From: Candidatus Baltobacteraceae bacterium
Lineage (GTDB): Bacteria > Vulcanimicrobiota > Vulcanimicrobiia > Vulcanimicrobiales > Vulcanimicrobiaceae
Reading direction: 5' to 3'
Assembly (NCBI GenBank): GCA_035502855.1
Contig: DATJTX010000035.1
Span: 1-43,233, forward strand
Length of the DNA stretch: 43,233 nucleotides
The position numbers were made by a program, and so were the translations under genes. The notes under the pieces are model-generated. The model saw only the letters and a list, made by a program, of their open reading frames with translations, was not told where the DNA came from and searched no databases. Below are positions 14,552 to 23,616 of this stretch, one piece after another (the stretch's first letter is position 1; the number at the start of each line of letters is the position of its first letter).

Positions 14552-15993
14552 ACGCCCTACCGACGGCGATCATCGCCATTCCCGTTGCGGCCGTCATTTT
14601 TTCGCTCGTCCTACCGTCTCGGGTAGGCCGCGTGGTGACCGGCATCGCCGGCGTCGCGACCGCGGCCTGCATTGGTGCCGTCGTCTTTCTCACCGCGAAC
14701 GAAAACTCGCACATCGATGCGCTCTCCGCGCTTTTTCTAATCCCGGTTGGAATCGTCTACGGGGCGGTCGGTATCTACAGCACGTGGTACGTTCGTGCAG
14801 AATCCATTGGAGCGGACGGTGACGAACGCTACCGACGCGAATTCCTCGCGTTGACCAACGCCTTCGCTTGCGCGGAAGCGCTGGTGCCGCTCTTGACGAA
14901 CATGGCCGGGCTCTGGGTGACGCTCGAGGTGACGACGATCGTCGCCGCGCTTTTGGTTCGTTTGCAGGGTACGGACGCGTCGCTCGAAGCCGCGTGGAAG
15001 TACATTCTCATCGCTTCATGCGGCTTGGCCGTTGGTTTGATCGGCGTGGTCGTTCTCTACGCCTCGGGTACGAGCGTACTGGGTTCATACTACACACCCG
15101 ATTGGGCGAACTACATGTCCGTCGCCACGAAGCTAGACGTCGACGCGGTGCGTCTTGCGTTCCTGCTCGCGCTGATTGGATTCGGAACAAAGATGGGCCT
15201 TGCTCCGATGCACACCTGGCTGCCGGACGCACACGGCGCCGGCCCGACGCCGACCAGCGCAATGCTTTCGGGCGTGCTGCTTTCCGACGCGCTCTATATC
15301 ATCACCCGCTTCGCGTCGATCACGAACGCCGCTATCGGCCCCGGCATGACGCGACATCTCTTTTTTATCGTCGGACTGCTCTCGCTCTTCGTCGGCGCCT
15401 TCTTCCTCCTATATCAACGCGATATTAAGCGTATGCTCGCCTATTCGAGCATCGAGCACATGGGCATCGTGGCGTGCGGCCTCGCATTCGGAGCGCGTAT
15501 TGCGGTCATCGGGGCGCTGCTGCACGTCGTCAATCACGCGGCGACCAAAGCGCTCGCGTTCTTGGGCGCCGGGCGCCTCGCTGCGCGCTTCGAAACGCGC
15601 GATATCGCAGGTATCACCGGCGGCGTCGCCGTGCTCCCGATCTCCGGCACGCTGTTCGCGCTCGCGGGACTGGCACTCGCCGGCATGCCGCCCTTTGGTG
15701 TCTTTCGCAGCGAGTTGATGATTCTGAGCGGAGGATTCGGCGGCAGCACATGGCCGATCGCCGCAATCGTGCTCGGCCTACTATTGGTTGCGTTCGCCGG
15801 ACTTGTTCGCTGGACGACCGGTGTGACGGCAGGTATGCCGCCGGGGGGTGTGCGTCGCGGTGAGCGAGATATCGGTGCTATTGCGTCGATGCTGCTGGCG
15901 TTTGCCGTCGTCCTCGGTCTCGGTCTCTATGTACCAGCTCATCTCGGAGTTCTGCTCGATCGTGCAGGCGATATCGTCGGAGGTCATCCATGA
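14548..15993 (+). CDS. hyfF: HyfF-like antiporter-type membrane subunit
   Basis: A 481-residue, about 14-helix protein of the NuoL/M/N-MrpA/D superfamily, closest to HyfF. It keeps the TM5 glutamate (E127 in WVTLEVTTIVAALLV), AAWKYILIASCG, the LAPMHTWLPDAHG loop, YQRDIKRMLAYSSIEHMG and the helix-12 lysine HAATKALAFLGAG. These residues form the half-channels for proton translocation in the family. The TM8 position where related proteins often carry Lys reads GVLLSDALY. ATG 14548 overlaps the hyfE stop. The membrane path thus looks largely intact although the peripheral arm has lost its cofactor ligands. Confidence 0.88.
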   Translation: MNALPTAIIAIPVAAVIFSLVLPSRVGRVVTGIAGVATAACIGAVVFLTANENSHIDALSALFLIPVGIVYGAVGIYSTWYVRAESIGADGDERYRREFLALTNAFACAEALVPLLTNMAGLWVTLEVTTIVAALLVRLQGTDASLEAAWKYILIASCGLAVGLIGVVVLYASGTSVLGSYYTPDWANYMSVATKLDVDAVRLAFLLALIGFGTKMGLAPMHTWLPDAHGAGPTPTSAMLSGVLLSDALYIITRFASITNAAIGPGMTRHLFFIVGLLSLFVGAFFLLYQRDIKRMLAYSSIEHMGIVACGLAFGARIAVIGALLHVVNHAATKALAFLGAGRLAARFETRDIAGITGGVAVLPISGTLFALAGLALAGMPPFGVFRSELMILSGGFGGSTWPIAAIVLGLLLVAFAGLVRWTTGVTAGMPPGGVRRGERDIGAIASMLLAFAVVLGLGLYVPAHLGVLLDRAGDIVGGHP

Positions 15994-17381
15994 GCGGACC
16001 GATCGCACACAGCAGCATACAAACCGCGACGGAGCGACGTGTCCAAGAAGGTGCGCGCCTGGCATGGATCTTTGGCGACCGCGTCGGTTCGGACGTGGTA
16101 CTCCACTACGTCGTGGATCGCGATGGTAAACTGCATGACGAATCGTCAGCGGTATACGATTCCGTCCGTTCGATCAGCGGTCAAGTGCCTGCCGCCGATT
16201 GGTACGAGCGGGAAATCGCGGAGCGCTTCGGCGTCCGCTTCCAGGGCCTAACCGAAAACCGGCCGTTAGTGAAGGTAGTTCCTGCGGAACTTCTGATGCG
16301 GGTCGAGTCCCCCGAGGTGTCGACGGTATTATACGGACCGGTACGATCCGGCATCGTTGAGTCGGTCCGATGGATCGTGGAGACCGCGGGCGAGGACTTC
16401 ATCGACGTCTACCCGTCGATGTTCTTCAAACATCGCGGGCTCGAGGAGCGCTTCATTGGCGCACCGATCGAACTCGCACCGTTCGTGGCGGAGCATGCTT
16501 CCGGCGCGACGGCGTCGAGTCACGCGGCCGCGTTCGCCTGCGCAGCCGAAAGCGCGATGGGAATTGAGGTGCCGAGCCGCGCTCGTGCTACGCGAGCCGT
16601 CTTGGTAGAACTCGAGCGCGCCCACCAGCACCTCGATTCACTCGCCAAACTCGCCGAAGACGGCTCGTTGGCGGTCGGTTCCGCGCAGGTCTTTGCGGCG
16701 AAGGAACGCGTGCATCGGATCCTCTGCGACGCGACCGGCAACCGCTTTGCACGCGGGGTGATTTGCGTCGGTGGAACGCGCTTCGACGTGCTCGAGCGCC
16801 TGCGCGAGACCTGCGCACGAGACCTCGACGTCGCGGAGAATCACGCACGTACTGCGGTCGACCGGCTGATCAATACCCAGTCGTTCATGGACCGCCTCAT
16901 CGGCACCGGAAGGCTTTCGCGCGAGCTCGTGGTGCGGCATGGCGGGGTCGGCCCTGTTGCACGTGGCAGCGGCGTCCCGTGCGACGTACGTACGCTCGAT
17001 GGGTACCTATTCACTCCGCTCGCCGGCGAGGAAGCCTTGGAGGACAATGGCGACGCAGCGTCGCGGGCACTGGTACGCGTTGCCGAGCTTCAACGCTCGT
17101 ACCAACTCGTGCGTAACGCACTCGACGCCGATCCGGGTGGTCCTTACGCCGTTCCCGTGGAGCTGCGCGACGGCAGTGCCATCGCGCGCATCGAGTCGCC
17201 TCAGGGGGAGTTGCTCTACTTCGTGCGTATCTCGGACGGCGCGCTTGCGCGCGTGGCGGTCCGATCGGCGTCCTATGCGAATTGGCCGCTTTTCGTGCCA
17301 TCGCTTCCGGGAAACATCTTTACGGACTTCTCGTTCATCGAGCATTCCTTCGCTTCGTCACAGTCGGAAGTGGACCGATGA
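15990..17381 (+). CDS. NuoC-NuoD/HyfG-like large subunit without NiFe ligands
   Basis: A 463-residue fusion of a NuoC-like N-terminal domain (WYEREIAERFGVRFQG, about residues 68-85) and a NuoD/hydrogenase-large-subunit-like domain. In HycE/HyfG the first metal motif is E-R-x-C-G-x-C-x-x-x-H-S; here the aligned segment is EHASGATASSH (residues 168-178), so both cysteines are Ser171 and Thr174. The neighbouring AAFACAAESAMGIEVP and LVELERAHQHLDSLA confirm the alignment. The C terminus ends FSFIEHSFASSQSEVDR, with no DPCxxC motif, resembling the complex I-like ending GEVDR. It cannot bind a NiFe centre. This loss is known in Ehr complexes and complex I. Confidence 0.88.
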   Translation: MSGPIAHSSIQTATERRVQEGARLAWIFGDRVGSDVVLHYVVDRDGKLHDESSAVYDSVRSISGQVPAADWYEREIAERFGVRFQGLTENRPLVKVVPAELLMRVESPEVSTVLYGPVRSGIVESVRWIVETAGEDFIDVYPSMFFKHRGLEERFIGAPIELAPFVAEHASGATASSHAAAFACAAESAMGIEVPSRARATRAVLVELERAHQHLDSLAKLAEDGSLAVGSAQVFAAKERVHRILCDATGNRFARGVICVGGTRFDVLERLRETCARDLDVAENHARTAVDRLINTQSFMDRLIGTGRLSRELVVRHGGVGPVARGSGVPCDVRTLDGYLFTPLAGEEALEDNGDAASRALVRVAELQRSYQLVRNALDADPGGPYAVPVELRDGSAIARIESPQGELLYFVRISDGALARVAVRSASYANWPLFVPSLPGNIFTDFSFIEHSFASSQSEVDR

Positions 17382-18118
17382 GCTGGATCGGATACGGGTT
17401 GCGGCGGGGCGTATTGACGACGCGTTATCCACTAGGCGATGATACGATGCCGCCGGATTATCGGGGTGAAATCGAGACGCTGCAGGTTGGCCGCGAAGAG
17501 GCCGCCGCGGCGGCAGCAGGATGCCTGTCCAACGCCATTTCCGCCGACGAAAGGCCGCGGGTAGATGGACTGCGCTGCTTCCAATGCGGACAATGCACGC
17601 GTGTAGCGCCGCGCGCGTTCGTCGCGCGTAGCCATTTCGAACTCGCGCGGCTGGCGGAGCCGGCGGACCAGACGTTCCGCAGTCTCCGCGATCGCGCTCG
17701 CGCGTTCGGCCGCTCGGTGCACCTTCGACACGTCGACGCGGGAAGCGACGGATCCGAGGAACAGGAGTTGGCGGCCATCTTCAATCCGTTCTACGATGCC
17801 AATCGCCTCGGTATTTTCCTCACGGCGACGCCGCGCCACGCGGACGTGCTAATCGTGAGCGGCGTCGTGACCAAAGCGATGGCCGATCCGCTGCGGCGCA
17901 CATACGAAGCAATGCCGGACCCGAAGGTCGTCGTGGCGTTAGGTACCAGCGCCTGCTCCGGCGGCATCTTCGCAGATTCTCCACACGTCGTCGGGCCGGT
18001 CAGCACTCTGCTTCCGGTCGACGTGCTCATTCCGGGAGCGCCGCCCTCACCGCTGACGATTCTGCACGGCCTGTGGGTTGCGCTCGGGCACATGCTTGCG
18101 CGGGATGCGGCGTCATGA
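17378..18118 (+). CDS. HyfH-HyfI fusion (NuoI+NuoB-like) with ablated Fe-S sites
   Basis: A 246-residue protein. Residues 8-85 match HyfH/HycF: LRRGVLTTRYPLG, then a degenerate first ferredoxin motif (R39, A42, A45, C49, followed by SNAI) and a second one with C67, C70, C73 but Ala77 for the last Cys. Residues 115-240 match HyfI/NuoB: GSCNGCDIE of the family is GSDGSEEQE (Asp124, Glu127), GTC is GTS (Ser191, with Cys193 nearby), and PGCPP is PGAPP (Ala221). All four proximal [4Fe-4S] ligands are gone. Framework sequence (HADVLIVSGVVTKAM, PKVVVALGT, LPVDVLIPG) is well kept, so this is a maintained protein and no decaying pseudogene. Confidence 0.87.
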   Translation: MSWIGYGLRRGVLTTRYPLGDDTMPPDYRGEIETLQVGREEAAAAAAGCLSNAISADERPRVDGLRCFQCGQCTRVAPRAFVARSHFELARLAEPADQTFRSLRDRARAFGRSVHLRHVDAGSDGSEEQELAAIFNPFYDANRLGIFLTATPRHADVLIVSGVVTKAMADPLRRTYEAMPDPKVVVALGTSACSGGIFADSPHVVGPVSTLLPVDVLIPGAPPSPLTILHGLWVALGHMLARDAAS

Positions 18119-20094
18119 TGACATTGCTGGTTGCACTCGCGCTTTGTGCCCTCGGAACGCTATTCTCAGTCATCGTGCCGTCCGCATTCGGACGTCTTTG
18201 CGGCTTTTTGCTAATGGGTGCGGCCGGCGTCGCCGCGGTGCTCGCATCGCTTCAAGGTTTGAGCGCAGGAACGCAATCGATCGGCTTCGCGGCTGCACAA
18301 ACCCACCTATTGCTCAGGCTGGATCCAACGAGTGCCTTCTTCGTGGGCGTACTCGGCGTCGTCGCAATGCTCGTCTCGCTCTACGGTTTGGGTCCGCGTA
18401 CGACCGACGAGCGCCGCACCGGTCGTGCCGCATCCGCGACCGCGTGCGCAATCCTCTTCGCCTCCATCCTCGCCTGCGTCGCTGACGACGTGTTGCTCTT
18501 CATCTTTGCATGGGAACTGCTGGCCCTCACCTTCTACTGGGCTATCGCCTACTCGGGCACAGACCCAAAATCTCCGAAGGCGGCGTACGTGACCATCGTT
18601 GTGACCCACATCGCGGGCGCGTGCATCGTCGCTTCGCTACTGTTCCTCGCGCACGTTGCAGGCAGTTTCGAAGTGGAAGCGGTCGTTGCAGCGGGCGCAC
18701 GCACCACCGGCGTCGCGGCCGGAGTGCTTCTAATGCTGCTGCTGGTCGGCTTCGGCGCCAAGTTCGGGATGTTGCCGATGCAGGTATGGATGCCCTATGG
18801 CTATCGCTCGGCGCCGTCGGTCGTCGCGGCGCTGATGGCCGGCGGAGCGCTTAATGTCGGGTTCTACGGCGTCACGCGATTCATCGTCGGGTTTCCCGAC
18901 GCGCCTCTCTGGCTCGGCATCGTCGCCATCGGCGTAGGAGCGATCACCGCGTTCTTTGGTATTGCGTGGGCATCTTCACGGCGTGACATGCGCCGGCTTG
19001 CTGCGTACTCGAGCGTTGAAAACGGCGGCATTATCCTCGCCGCATTCGGCGTCGCGATCGCCGGCGGTGCGTTGCACGACCGCATGCTGGTCGGCTTCGC
19101 GATCGCTGCGGCGTTGGTACAGATCGCCGCGCATGCCGCCGCCAAGACGACGCTCTTCCTTTCGATCGCCTCGATCGGTGACGCGTGCTCCACGCTCAGC
19201 TTCGATGCACTCGGCGGCCTCTCGCGCCGCTTGCCGGTCGTATCGGTCGTTGTTCTCATTTGCGGCATGTCGCTCGCCGCGCTCCCGCCGCTTGCCGGAT
19301 TCGTCGGGGAGTGGCTGGTACTCGAATCGCTCATGCAGGCGTTCCGCACCGGAAACGTCACAAGCGAAGTCGCATTCGCGCTCGGAGGCGCCGTCATCGG
19401 CGTGGCGGCGGGCATTGCAGTTGTGACGTTCACGAAGTTCGTCGGCATCGGCGTCCTGGGCGCCGATCGTGCCGAACGAGTGCCATCGCATGGCGCGAAA
19501 TCCCCGTGGCGCCATGCCGGATTGGTCATCGGCGCCGCATGCGTCATCTGCATCGGCGTATTCGCGATCTCGTTGCTCCGATTGGTCGCGCCCTCGATCG
19601 ACGGGATCGCGGAGGTGCCGGCGACGCAGGCGATGATAGGTTCGTTTCCACTCGTGCAGCCGACGTTCGCGGGCTTCTCGTCCATATCACCTAGCGGACT
19701 CTGCATCGTGCTCTGCGGCTTCACCCTGATGTTCTGGATCATCGCTCGTTTGATCTCTCGTCCGCGCGGACGATACGCCTCGACCTGGACGTCGGGTGAG
19801 CCATACCGCCCGTGGACGCAGTACACCGGCACGGGTTACGCGAATCCGACCCGCGTGATTCTCGACGCCGCGGTGCGGACCGTACGGGACACGCAGGCGT
19901 CGGCGCGCGGATACGCGAGCGAAATACGCCCGTTCTTCGACCTACGGTTTTACGAGGTGCTGGCGAAGCCGTTTATCGCCGTCGGCGCATTGGTGCGAAC
20001 CACGCAATCCGGCGTTATCGCCGCGTATCTTTCGTACATCCTCGTCTTCACCATCCTCATGTTGGTGCTGTTTCCTTCCATCCGGCATTGGTAG
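18115..20094 (+). CDS. hyfB: HyfB-like antiporter-type membrane subunit
   Basis: A 659-residue protein, similar in size to E. coli HyfB, with about 16 membrane helices. Antiporter-superfamily motifs: FAWELLALTFYW (TM5 Glu), GFGAKFGMLPMQVWMPYGY (TM7 Lys), SSRRDMRRLAAYSSVENGG and HAAAKTTLFLSIAS (helix-12 Lys). The TM8 region MAGGALNVGFYG carries Asn where HyfB/NuoM usually have Lys, and WLPYAH is WMPYGY. The C terminus has the HyfB-type amphipathic tail (STWTSGEPYRPWTQYTGTGYANP...IRPFFDLRFYEVLAKPF). The start overlaps the preceding gene. The HyfA iron-sulfur protein and formate dehydrogenase gene of true formate hydrogenlyase operons are absent. Confidence 0.88.
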   Translation: MMTLLVALALCALGTLFSVIVPSAFGRLCGFLLMGAAGVAAVLASLQGLSAGTQSIGFAAAQTHLLLRLDPTSAFFVGVLGVVAMLVSLYGLGPRTTDERRTGRAASATACAILFASILACVADDVLLFIFAWELLALTFYWAIAYSGTDPKSPKAAYVTIVVTHIAGACIVASLLFLAHVAGSFEVEAVVAAGARTTGVAAGVLLMLLLVGFGAKFGMLPMQVWMPYGYRSAPSVVAALMAGGALNVGFYGVTRFIVGFPDAPLWLGIVAIGVGAITAFFGIAWASSRRDMRRLAAYSSVENGGIILAAFGVAIAGGALHDRMLVGFAIAAALVQIAAHAAAKTTLFLSIASIGDACSTLSFDALGGLSRRLPVVSVVVLICGMSLAALPPLAGFVGEWLVLESLMQAFRTGNVTSEVAFALGGAVIGVAAGIAVVTFTKFVGIGVLGADRAERVPSHGAKSPWRHAGLVIGAACVICIGVFAISLLRLVAPSIDGIAEVPATQAMIGSFPLVQPTFAGFSSISPSGLCIVLCGFTLMFWIIARLISRPRGRYASTWTSGEPYRPWTQYTGTGYANPTRVILDAAVRTVRDTQASARGYASEIRPFFDLRFYEVLAKPFIAVGALVRTTQSGVIAAYLSYILVFTILMLVLFPSIRHW

Positions 20095-20101
20095 GTGTCA
20101 T

Positions 20102-20542
20102 ATGTTCTCTCACATCATCATCGCTTGGGACGGATCCGATCACGCAAGGCGCGCATTCGAATACGGGGTCGGCATCTCCGAAAAGTTCGGAGCGCGATTG
20201 CAACTGGTCTCGGTTGCGCGTCACACCGAGCACGCGGAGACGCAAGACGAAAGGCAAGACTCCCGAAGAAAAGCACGACACTTCTACGAAGCGGCCGCCG
20301 CCGAGCTCATCGAGTCCGGAAAGAGACGCGGAGTCAAGGCGGAGTTGCTGATCGTCGAGGGCGGTCACCCGGCCGAAGCGATCGTGGATACGGCGCGCAA
20401 AGTCGGCGCTGACCTCATCATCGTTGGCCGGCGCGGACTCTCGGGCATGACGCGATTTCTGATGGGAAGCATCTCCGATCGCATCGCCCGTTACGCCCAC
20501 TGCCCGGTACTCGTAATCGATGGGTTTGCGACGCCGCCCTAA
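20102..20542 (+). CDS. Universal stress protein (UspA family)
   Basis: A 146-residue single-domain Usp. It begins FSHIIIAWDGSDHARRAFEYGVGIS and has the nucleotide-binding signature GRRGLSGMTRFLMGSIS (G-2x-G-9x-G-S), then ARYAHCPVLVI. Members with this motif bind ATP or AMP. It starts 7 nt after the hyfB-like stop with no promoter space, so it belongs to the fluoride-regulated operon. UspA genes have been noted elsewhere among genes behind crcB-motif RNAs, which supports the operon assignment. Confidence 0.93.
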   Translation: MFSHIIIAWDGSDHARRAFEYGVGISEKFGARLQLVSVARHTEHAETQDERQDSRRKARHFYEAAAAELIESGKRRGVKAELLIVEGGHPAEAIVDTARKVGADLIIVGRRGLSGMTRFLMGSISDRIARYAHCPVLVIDGFATPP

Positions 20543-20898
20543 CGATCGGTTCGGGCCGTAAACCGCCACCGGCCGATGGCCCTGGATCTCTTCTCGACGT
20601 CGCCGGTTCGAATCGCCTCGACGAGGGCGGGACGACCCGGTTTTCCGGTCCCGCTACTACGCTTTGCCGCGCGGGAATGCTACCTCCCCGCATAGCGCCG
20701 GGCTCAGGATGACAAGATACTGGCGCTCGCGATAACAAATGCATCCAAGCAAGCGGCCTTTTTCTGGGGCGTCCCAAGTCAATCTTTACAATGCTTTGAT
20801 GAGTATTTTGTCCTACTTTCCAAGGCAAAACATTATTAAGCCGACAAACTAGTGGTAGGCAACTTTTTCCATCGGGTCGGGAGAAGAGCGTCGCTATT
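20543..20898. other. 356-bp intergenic region: hairpins, repeat remnant, promoter
   Basis: After the stress-protein gene come a weak GGGCC/GGCCC inverted repeat (about 20552-20584) and a stronger hairpin, GCGGGAC (20627-20633) with GTCCCGC (20648-20654) around a TTTT loop, a possible operon terminator without a T-run. A remnant of the dispersed repeat (GGGCTCAGGATGACA) lies at about 20699-20713. From about 20760 the DNA becomes AT-rich. TTGTCC and CATTAT with a 17-bp spacer (about 20810-20840) are a plausible promoter for the kinase gene, whose ribosome-binding site is GGGAGAAGAG. Confidence 0.4.
20699..20713. repeat. Repeat remnant (GGGCTCAGGATGACA)
   Basis: The terminal half of the dispersed REP-like family lies here in the intergenic region, preceded by CCCGCATAGCGCC. 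Only the ATGACA-end half is recognisable. Confidence 0.5.
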
Positions 20899-23616
20899 AT
20901 GGGTTTCGGTCGTGGTTCGATCGCGCGTTCCATCATTGGTTTGAGCCTCATCCCGCTGGTGGTGCTGCTGCTGTTCGTCGCAATCGTCGCATCATTGCAG
21001 CATCAGACCGAGGCGGCGTACAACGCCGCGCAACAGGCGGACCGGGCCGATGCGATCGCGCTCAAACTGCAGAACGATCTCAACGATGCGGGGGCCGATG
21101 GTCGAGGCTACATCGCGACCGGAAGCCCCGCTTCGTACGCGGCGTATTTTCAGAAGATCGCGGCGGTTTCGTCCGATGCCGCGCAGCTGCGTGCGTCGGT
21201 CAAGGATTCGCCGGCGCAACTCGCACGCGCGACGAGCATCCAGACCCAAGTGCTCGCCGCAGCTGGCGAAGCCAGCGCGCTGATGCGTAAGATGCACGCC
21301 GGCAATCGGCGCGAGGTTTACGAAGCGCAGGCCGCGCAGTCGACGCACAGCACGAAAGCCGGGTCGAGCGGTAGCCATTTGGCGCAGGACTTCGCCGCTT
21401 TTCTCGCCGCGGGGCTGGCCGATCGCGAACGAGATCGGCAAGCGATCGAGCGGACCTGGTCTGAGTGGGGGCTCGTGTTGTTCGGCGGCGCGATCGCAGG
21501 TATTGCGGTCACCCTGGCACTGAGCCTGACGTTCGGGCGGCGTATCGTGTGGCGCTTACGTCAGTTGAGCCGCCAGGCCAATGATTTTGCGCTTCGGCGA
21601 ACGGTGGCGGAGCCGCTAACCGGCGAGGACGAGATCGCCAACCTCTCGCGCGCGCTTCACGGTGCCGCGCAGCAGGTGAAAGAGGCGGAGCGCGCGGAGC
21701 GCGAGGCGTTGAACCAGGCGGTCGAGGCCTCACGGCTCAAGAGCGAGTTCGTGGCGACGATGAGCCACGAGATACGCACGCCGATGAACGGCGTGATCGG
21801 CGCGACCGGGCTGCTTTTGGATACGCAGCTCACGCCGCAGCAACTCGAATACGCGTTGACGGCGCGCGACTCGGCCCATTCGCTGCTGGCCGTGATCAAC
21901 AACATTCTCGACTTCTCCAAGATCGAAGCCGGCAAGGTAGAGCTCGATATCGTCGAGTTCGATCTGGTTCCGCAAGTGGAAGGCGTCGGCAGCATGCTGG
22001 GCATGCAGGCCCACGCGAAGGGGATCTCGCTGATGACGTACGTCGAGCCGACGATTCCGGCACGCGTTACCGGCGATTCCACCCACCTGCGCCAAGTGCT
22101 GGTGAACCTCGTCGGAAACGCGATCAAATTCACCGAGCGGGGCGGCGTCGCGCTGCTGGTGGATTTGGTCTCGCGATCCGGCGACGCCGTTCGGGTCGCG
22201 TTCGCGGTTCGCGACACGGGAATCGGGATCGACCCGGAGACCTTGCCGAAGTTGTTCGGGGCGTTCACGCAAGCCGACGGCTCGACCACGCGCAAGTTCG
22301 GCGGCACCGGGCTCGGCCTCGCGATAACCAAACGTCTGGTGGAGCTGATGGGCGGGGAGATCGCGGTCGAGAGTTCGGCCGGGAACGGATCGACGTTTTC
22401 GTTCGACCTCGATTTTCGTGCGGTGAGCGATGCGCCGGTGCGGCCCATTCGTGAGGATTTGCGCAATATGCGCGCGCTGGTCGTCGACGACGACGTCATG
22501 TCGCGAGATATTCTCTCGCGCTACCTTTCGTCGTGGGGCATGCGCGTCTCGGCGGCGGCAACCGGCGAGGAAGGCCTGGACATGCTGCGCACGGGAGCGC
22601 TGCGGAAGGATCGCTTCGATCTCGCGGTGCTCGACTTACGGATGCCGCAGATCGACGGGCTGGAGGTGGGGCGACGGGTCCTGAGCGATCCGCTGCTGCG
22701 CGATACGAAATTGGTGCTGGTTACGGCGTTCGATGCCTTCGATCGGGGAAAAGAAGCAATCCAGATGGGATTCTCCGCCTACCTCACCAAGCCGGTTCGG
22801 CAGTCGCACCTCTACGACGCAATCGTCCAAGCGCGATATGGGTCGCAGGCGGTCGAACAGCCTGCGGCGGTGCCGGCCGGCAGCACCGCCGGCGCTGCGC
22901 ACGGCACGACCATCCTGTTGGTGGAAGACAATGAGGTCAATCGCCGCATCACGCTCCACCAGCTCGAAAAGTTGGGATATCGCGCCGAGTGCGCGGTGAA
23001 CGGACGTGACGCGTACGAGCGCGCGGAACGCGAGCAATTCGATCTCATTCTCATGGACTGTCAGATGCCGGTGATGGACGGCTTCGAGGCGACGCGTTTG
23101 ATCCGCCGGCGAGAGGGGCGAACGGGACTGCACGTTCCAATCGTTGCGATGACCGCGAACGCGCTCACCGGCGACCGCGACGCATGCTTTGCCGCCGGTA
23201 TGGACGATTACGTGAGCAAGCCGGTTGCAGTCGACGATCTGCGGACGGTGCTCGAACGCTGGACCGACCGATCCAACGCAGCCCACGTCATCGACTTTGG
23301 GCAATTGAGCGAAATCTTCGGCGATGATCGCGCGGCGATCGATGCCTTTCTCACCAGCGTCGTGCCGAACCTCACGAAGTTGTGCGGGCGGATCGAGGCC
23401 GAGCGCGACCACGCAGCACTTGCGGAGCTGGCCCACGAGCTCAAAGGAGCCGCCGGGAATCTCGGCGCGGTCGAATTGACGACCGCGGCACGATCGCTGG
23501 AGTCAACCCTGAAGAACGGCGCGGCTGGGGATCCACACGCGGTCGAAAGCGGGGTGCGGCACGTTCTGGACGCCTGCGCTCGATTCGCTGCAGCCGTCCG
23601 CGATGGCGGTGCATGA
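20899..23616 (+). CDS. Hybrid sensor histidine kinase with two receivers and Hpt domain
   Basis: A 905-residue inner-membrane kinase. In order: a first membrane helix (about 10-32), a periplasmic helical sensor of about 160 residues (CHASE3-like), a second helix (about 192-212), HAMP, HisKA with His290 in [15 protein letters not shown], HATPase ([30 protein letters not shown]), a first receiver with Asp579 ([11 protein letters not shown]), a second receiver with Asp720 ([18 protein letters not shown]), and Hpt with His846 ([13 protein letters not shown]). This is the BarA/ArcB-like phosphorelay layout. No output response regulator is adjacent; the PAS protein gene overlaps its stop (ATGA). 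The signal is unknown. Confidence 0.95.
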   Translation: MGFGRGSIARSIIGLSLIPLVVLLLFVAIVASLQHQTEAAYNAAQQADRADAIALKLQNDLNDAGADGRGYIATGSPASYAAYFQKIAAVSSDAAQLRASVKDSPAQLARATSIQTQVLAAAGEASALMRKMHAGNRREVYEAQAAQSTHSTKAGSSGSHLAQDFAAFLAAGLADRERDRQAIERTWSEWGLVLFGGAIAGIAVTLALSLTFGRRIVWRLRQLSRQANDFALRRTVAEPLTGEDEIANLSRALHGAAQQVKEAERAEREALNQAVEASRLKSEFVATMSHEIRTPMNGVIGATGLLLDTQLTPQQLEYALTARDSAHSLLAVINNILDFSKIEAGKVELDIVEFDLVPQVEGVGSMLGMQAHAKGISLMTYVEPTIPARVTGDSTHLRQVLVNLVGNAIKFTERGGVALLVDLVSRSGDAVRVAFAVRDTGIGIDPETLPKLFGAFTQADGSTTRKFGGTGLGLAITKRLVELMGGEIAVESSAGNGSTFSFDLDFRAVSDAPVRPIREDLRNMRALVVDDDVMSRDILSRYLSSWGMRVSAAATGEEGLDMLRTGALRKDRFDLAVLDLRMPQIDGLEVGRRVLSDPLLRDTKLVLVTAFDAFDRGKEAIQMGFSAYLTKPVRQSHLYDAIVQARYGSQAVEQPAAVPAGSTAGAAHGTTILLVEDNEVNRRITLHQLEKLGYRAECAVNGRDAYERAEREQFDLILMDCQMPVMDGFEATRLIRRREGRTGLHVPIVAMTANALTGDRDACFAAGMDDYVSKPVAVDDLRTVLERWTDRSNAAHVIDFGQLSEIFGDDRAAIDAFLTSVVPNLTKLCGRIEAERDHAALAELAHELKGAAGNLGAVELTTAARSLESTLKNGAAGDPHAVESGVRHVLDACARFAAAVRDGGA

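Noticed and set aside
12924-20094. Annotation as formate hydrogenlyase or hydrogenase-4
   Set aside because: The NiFe and proximal Fe-S ligands are missing and there is no formate dehydrogenase or HyfA gene, so the activity cannot be claimed.
20780-20890. Possible riboswitch before the hybrid kinase
   Set aside because: The AT-rich leader has no core of a known riboswitch class; it looks like a promoter region only.
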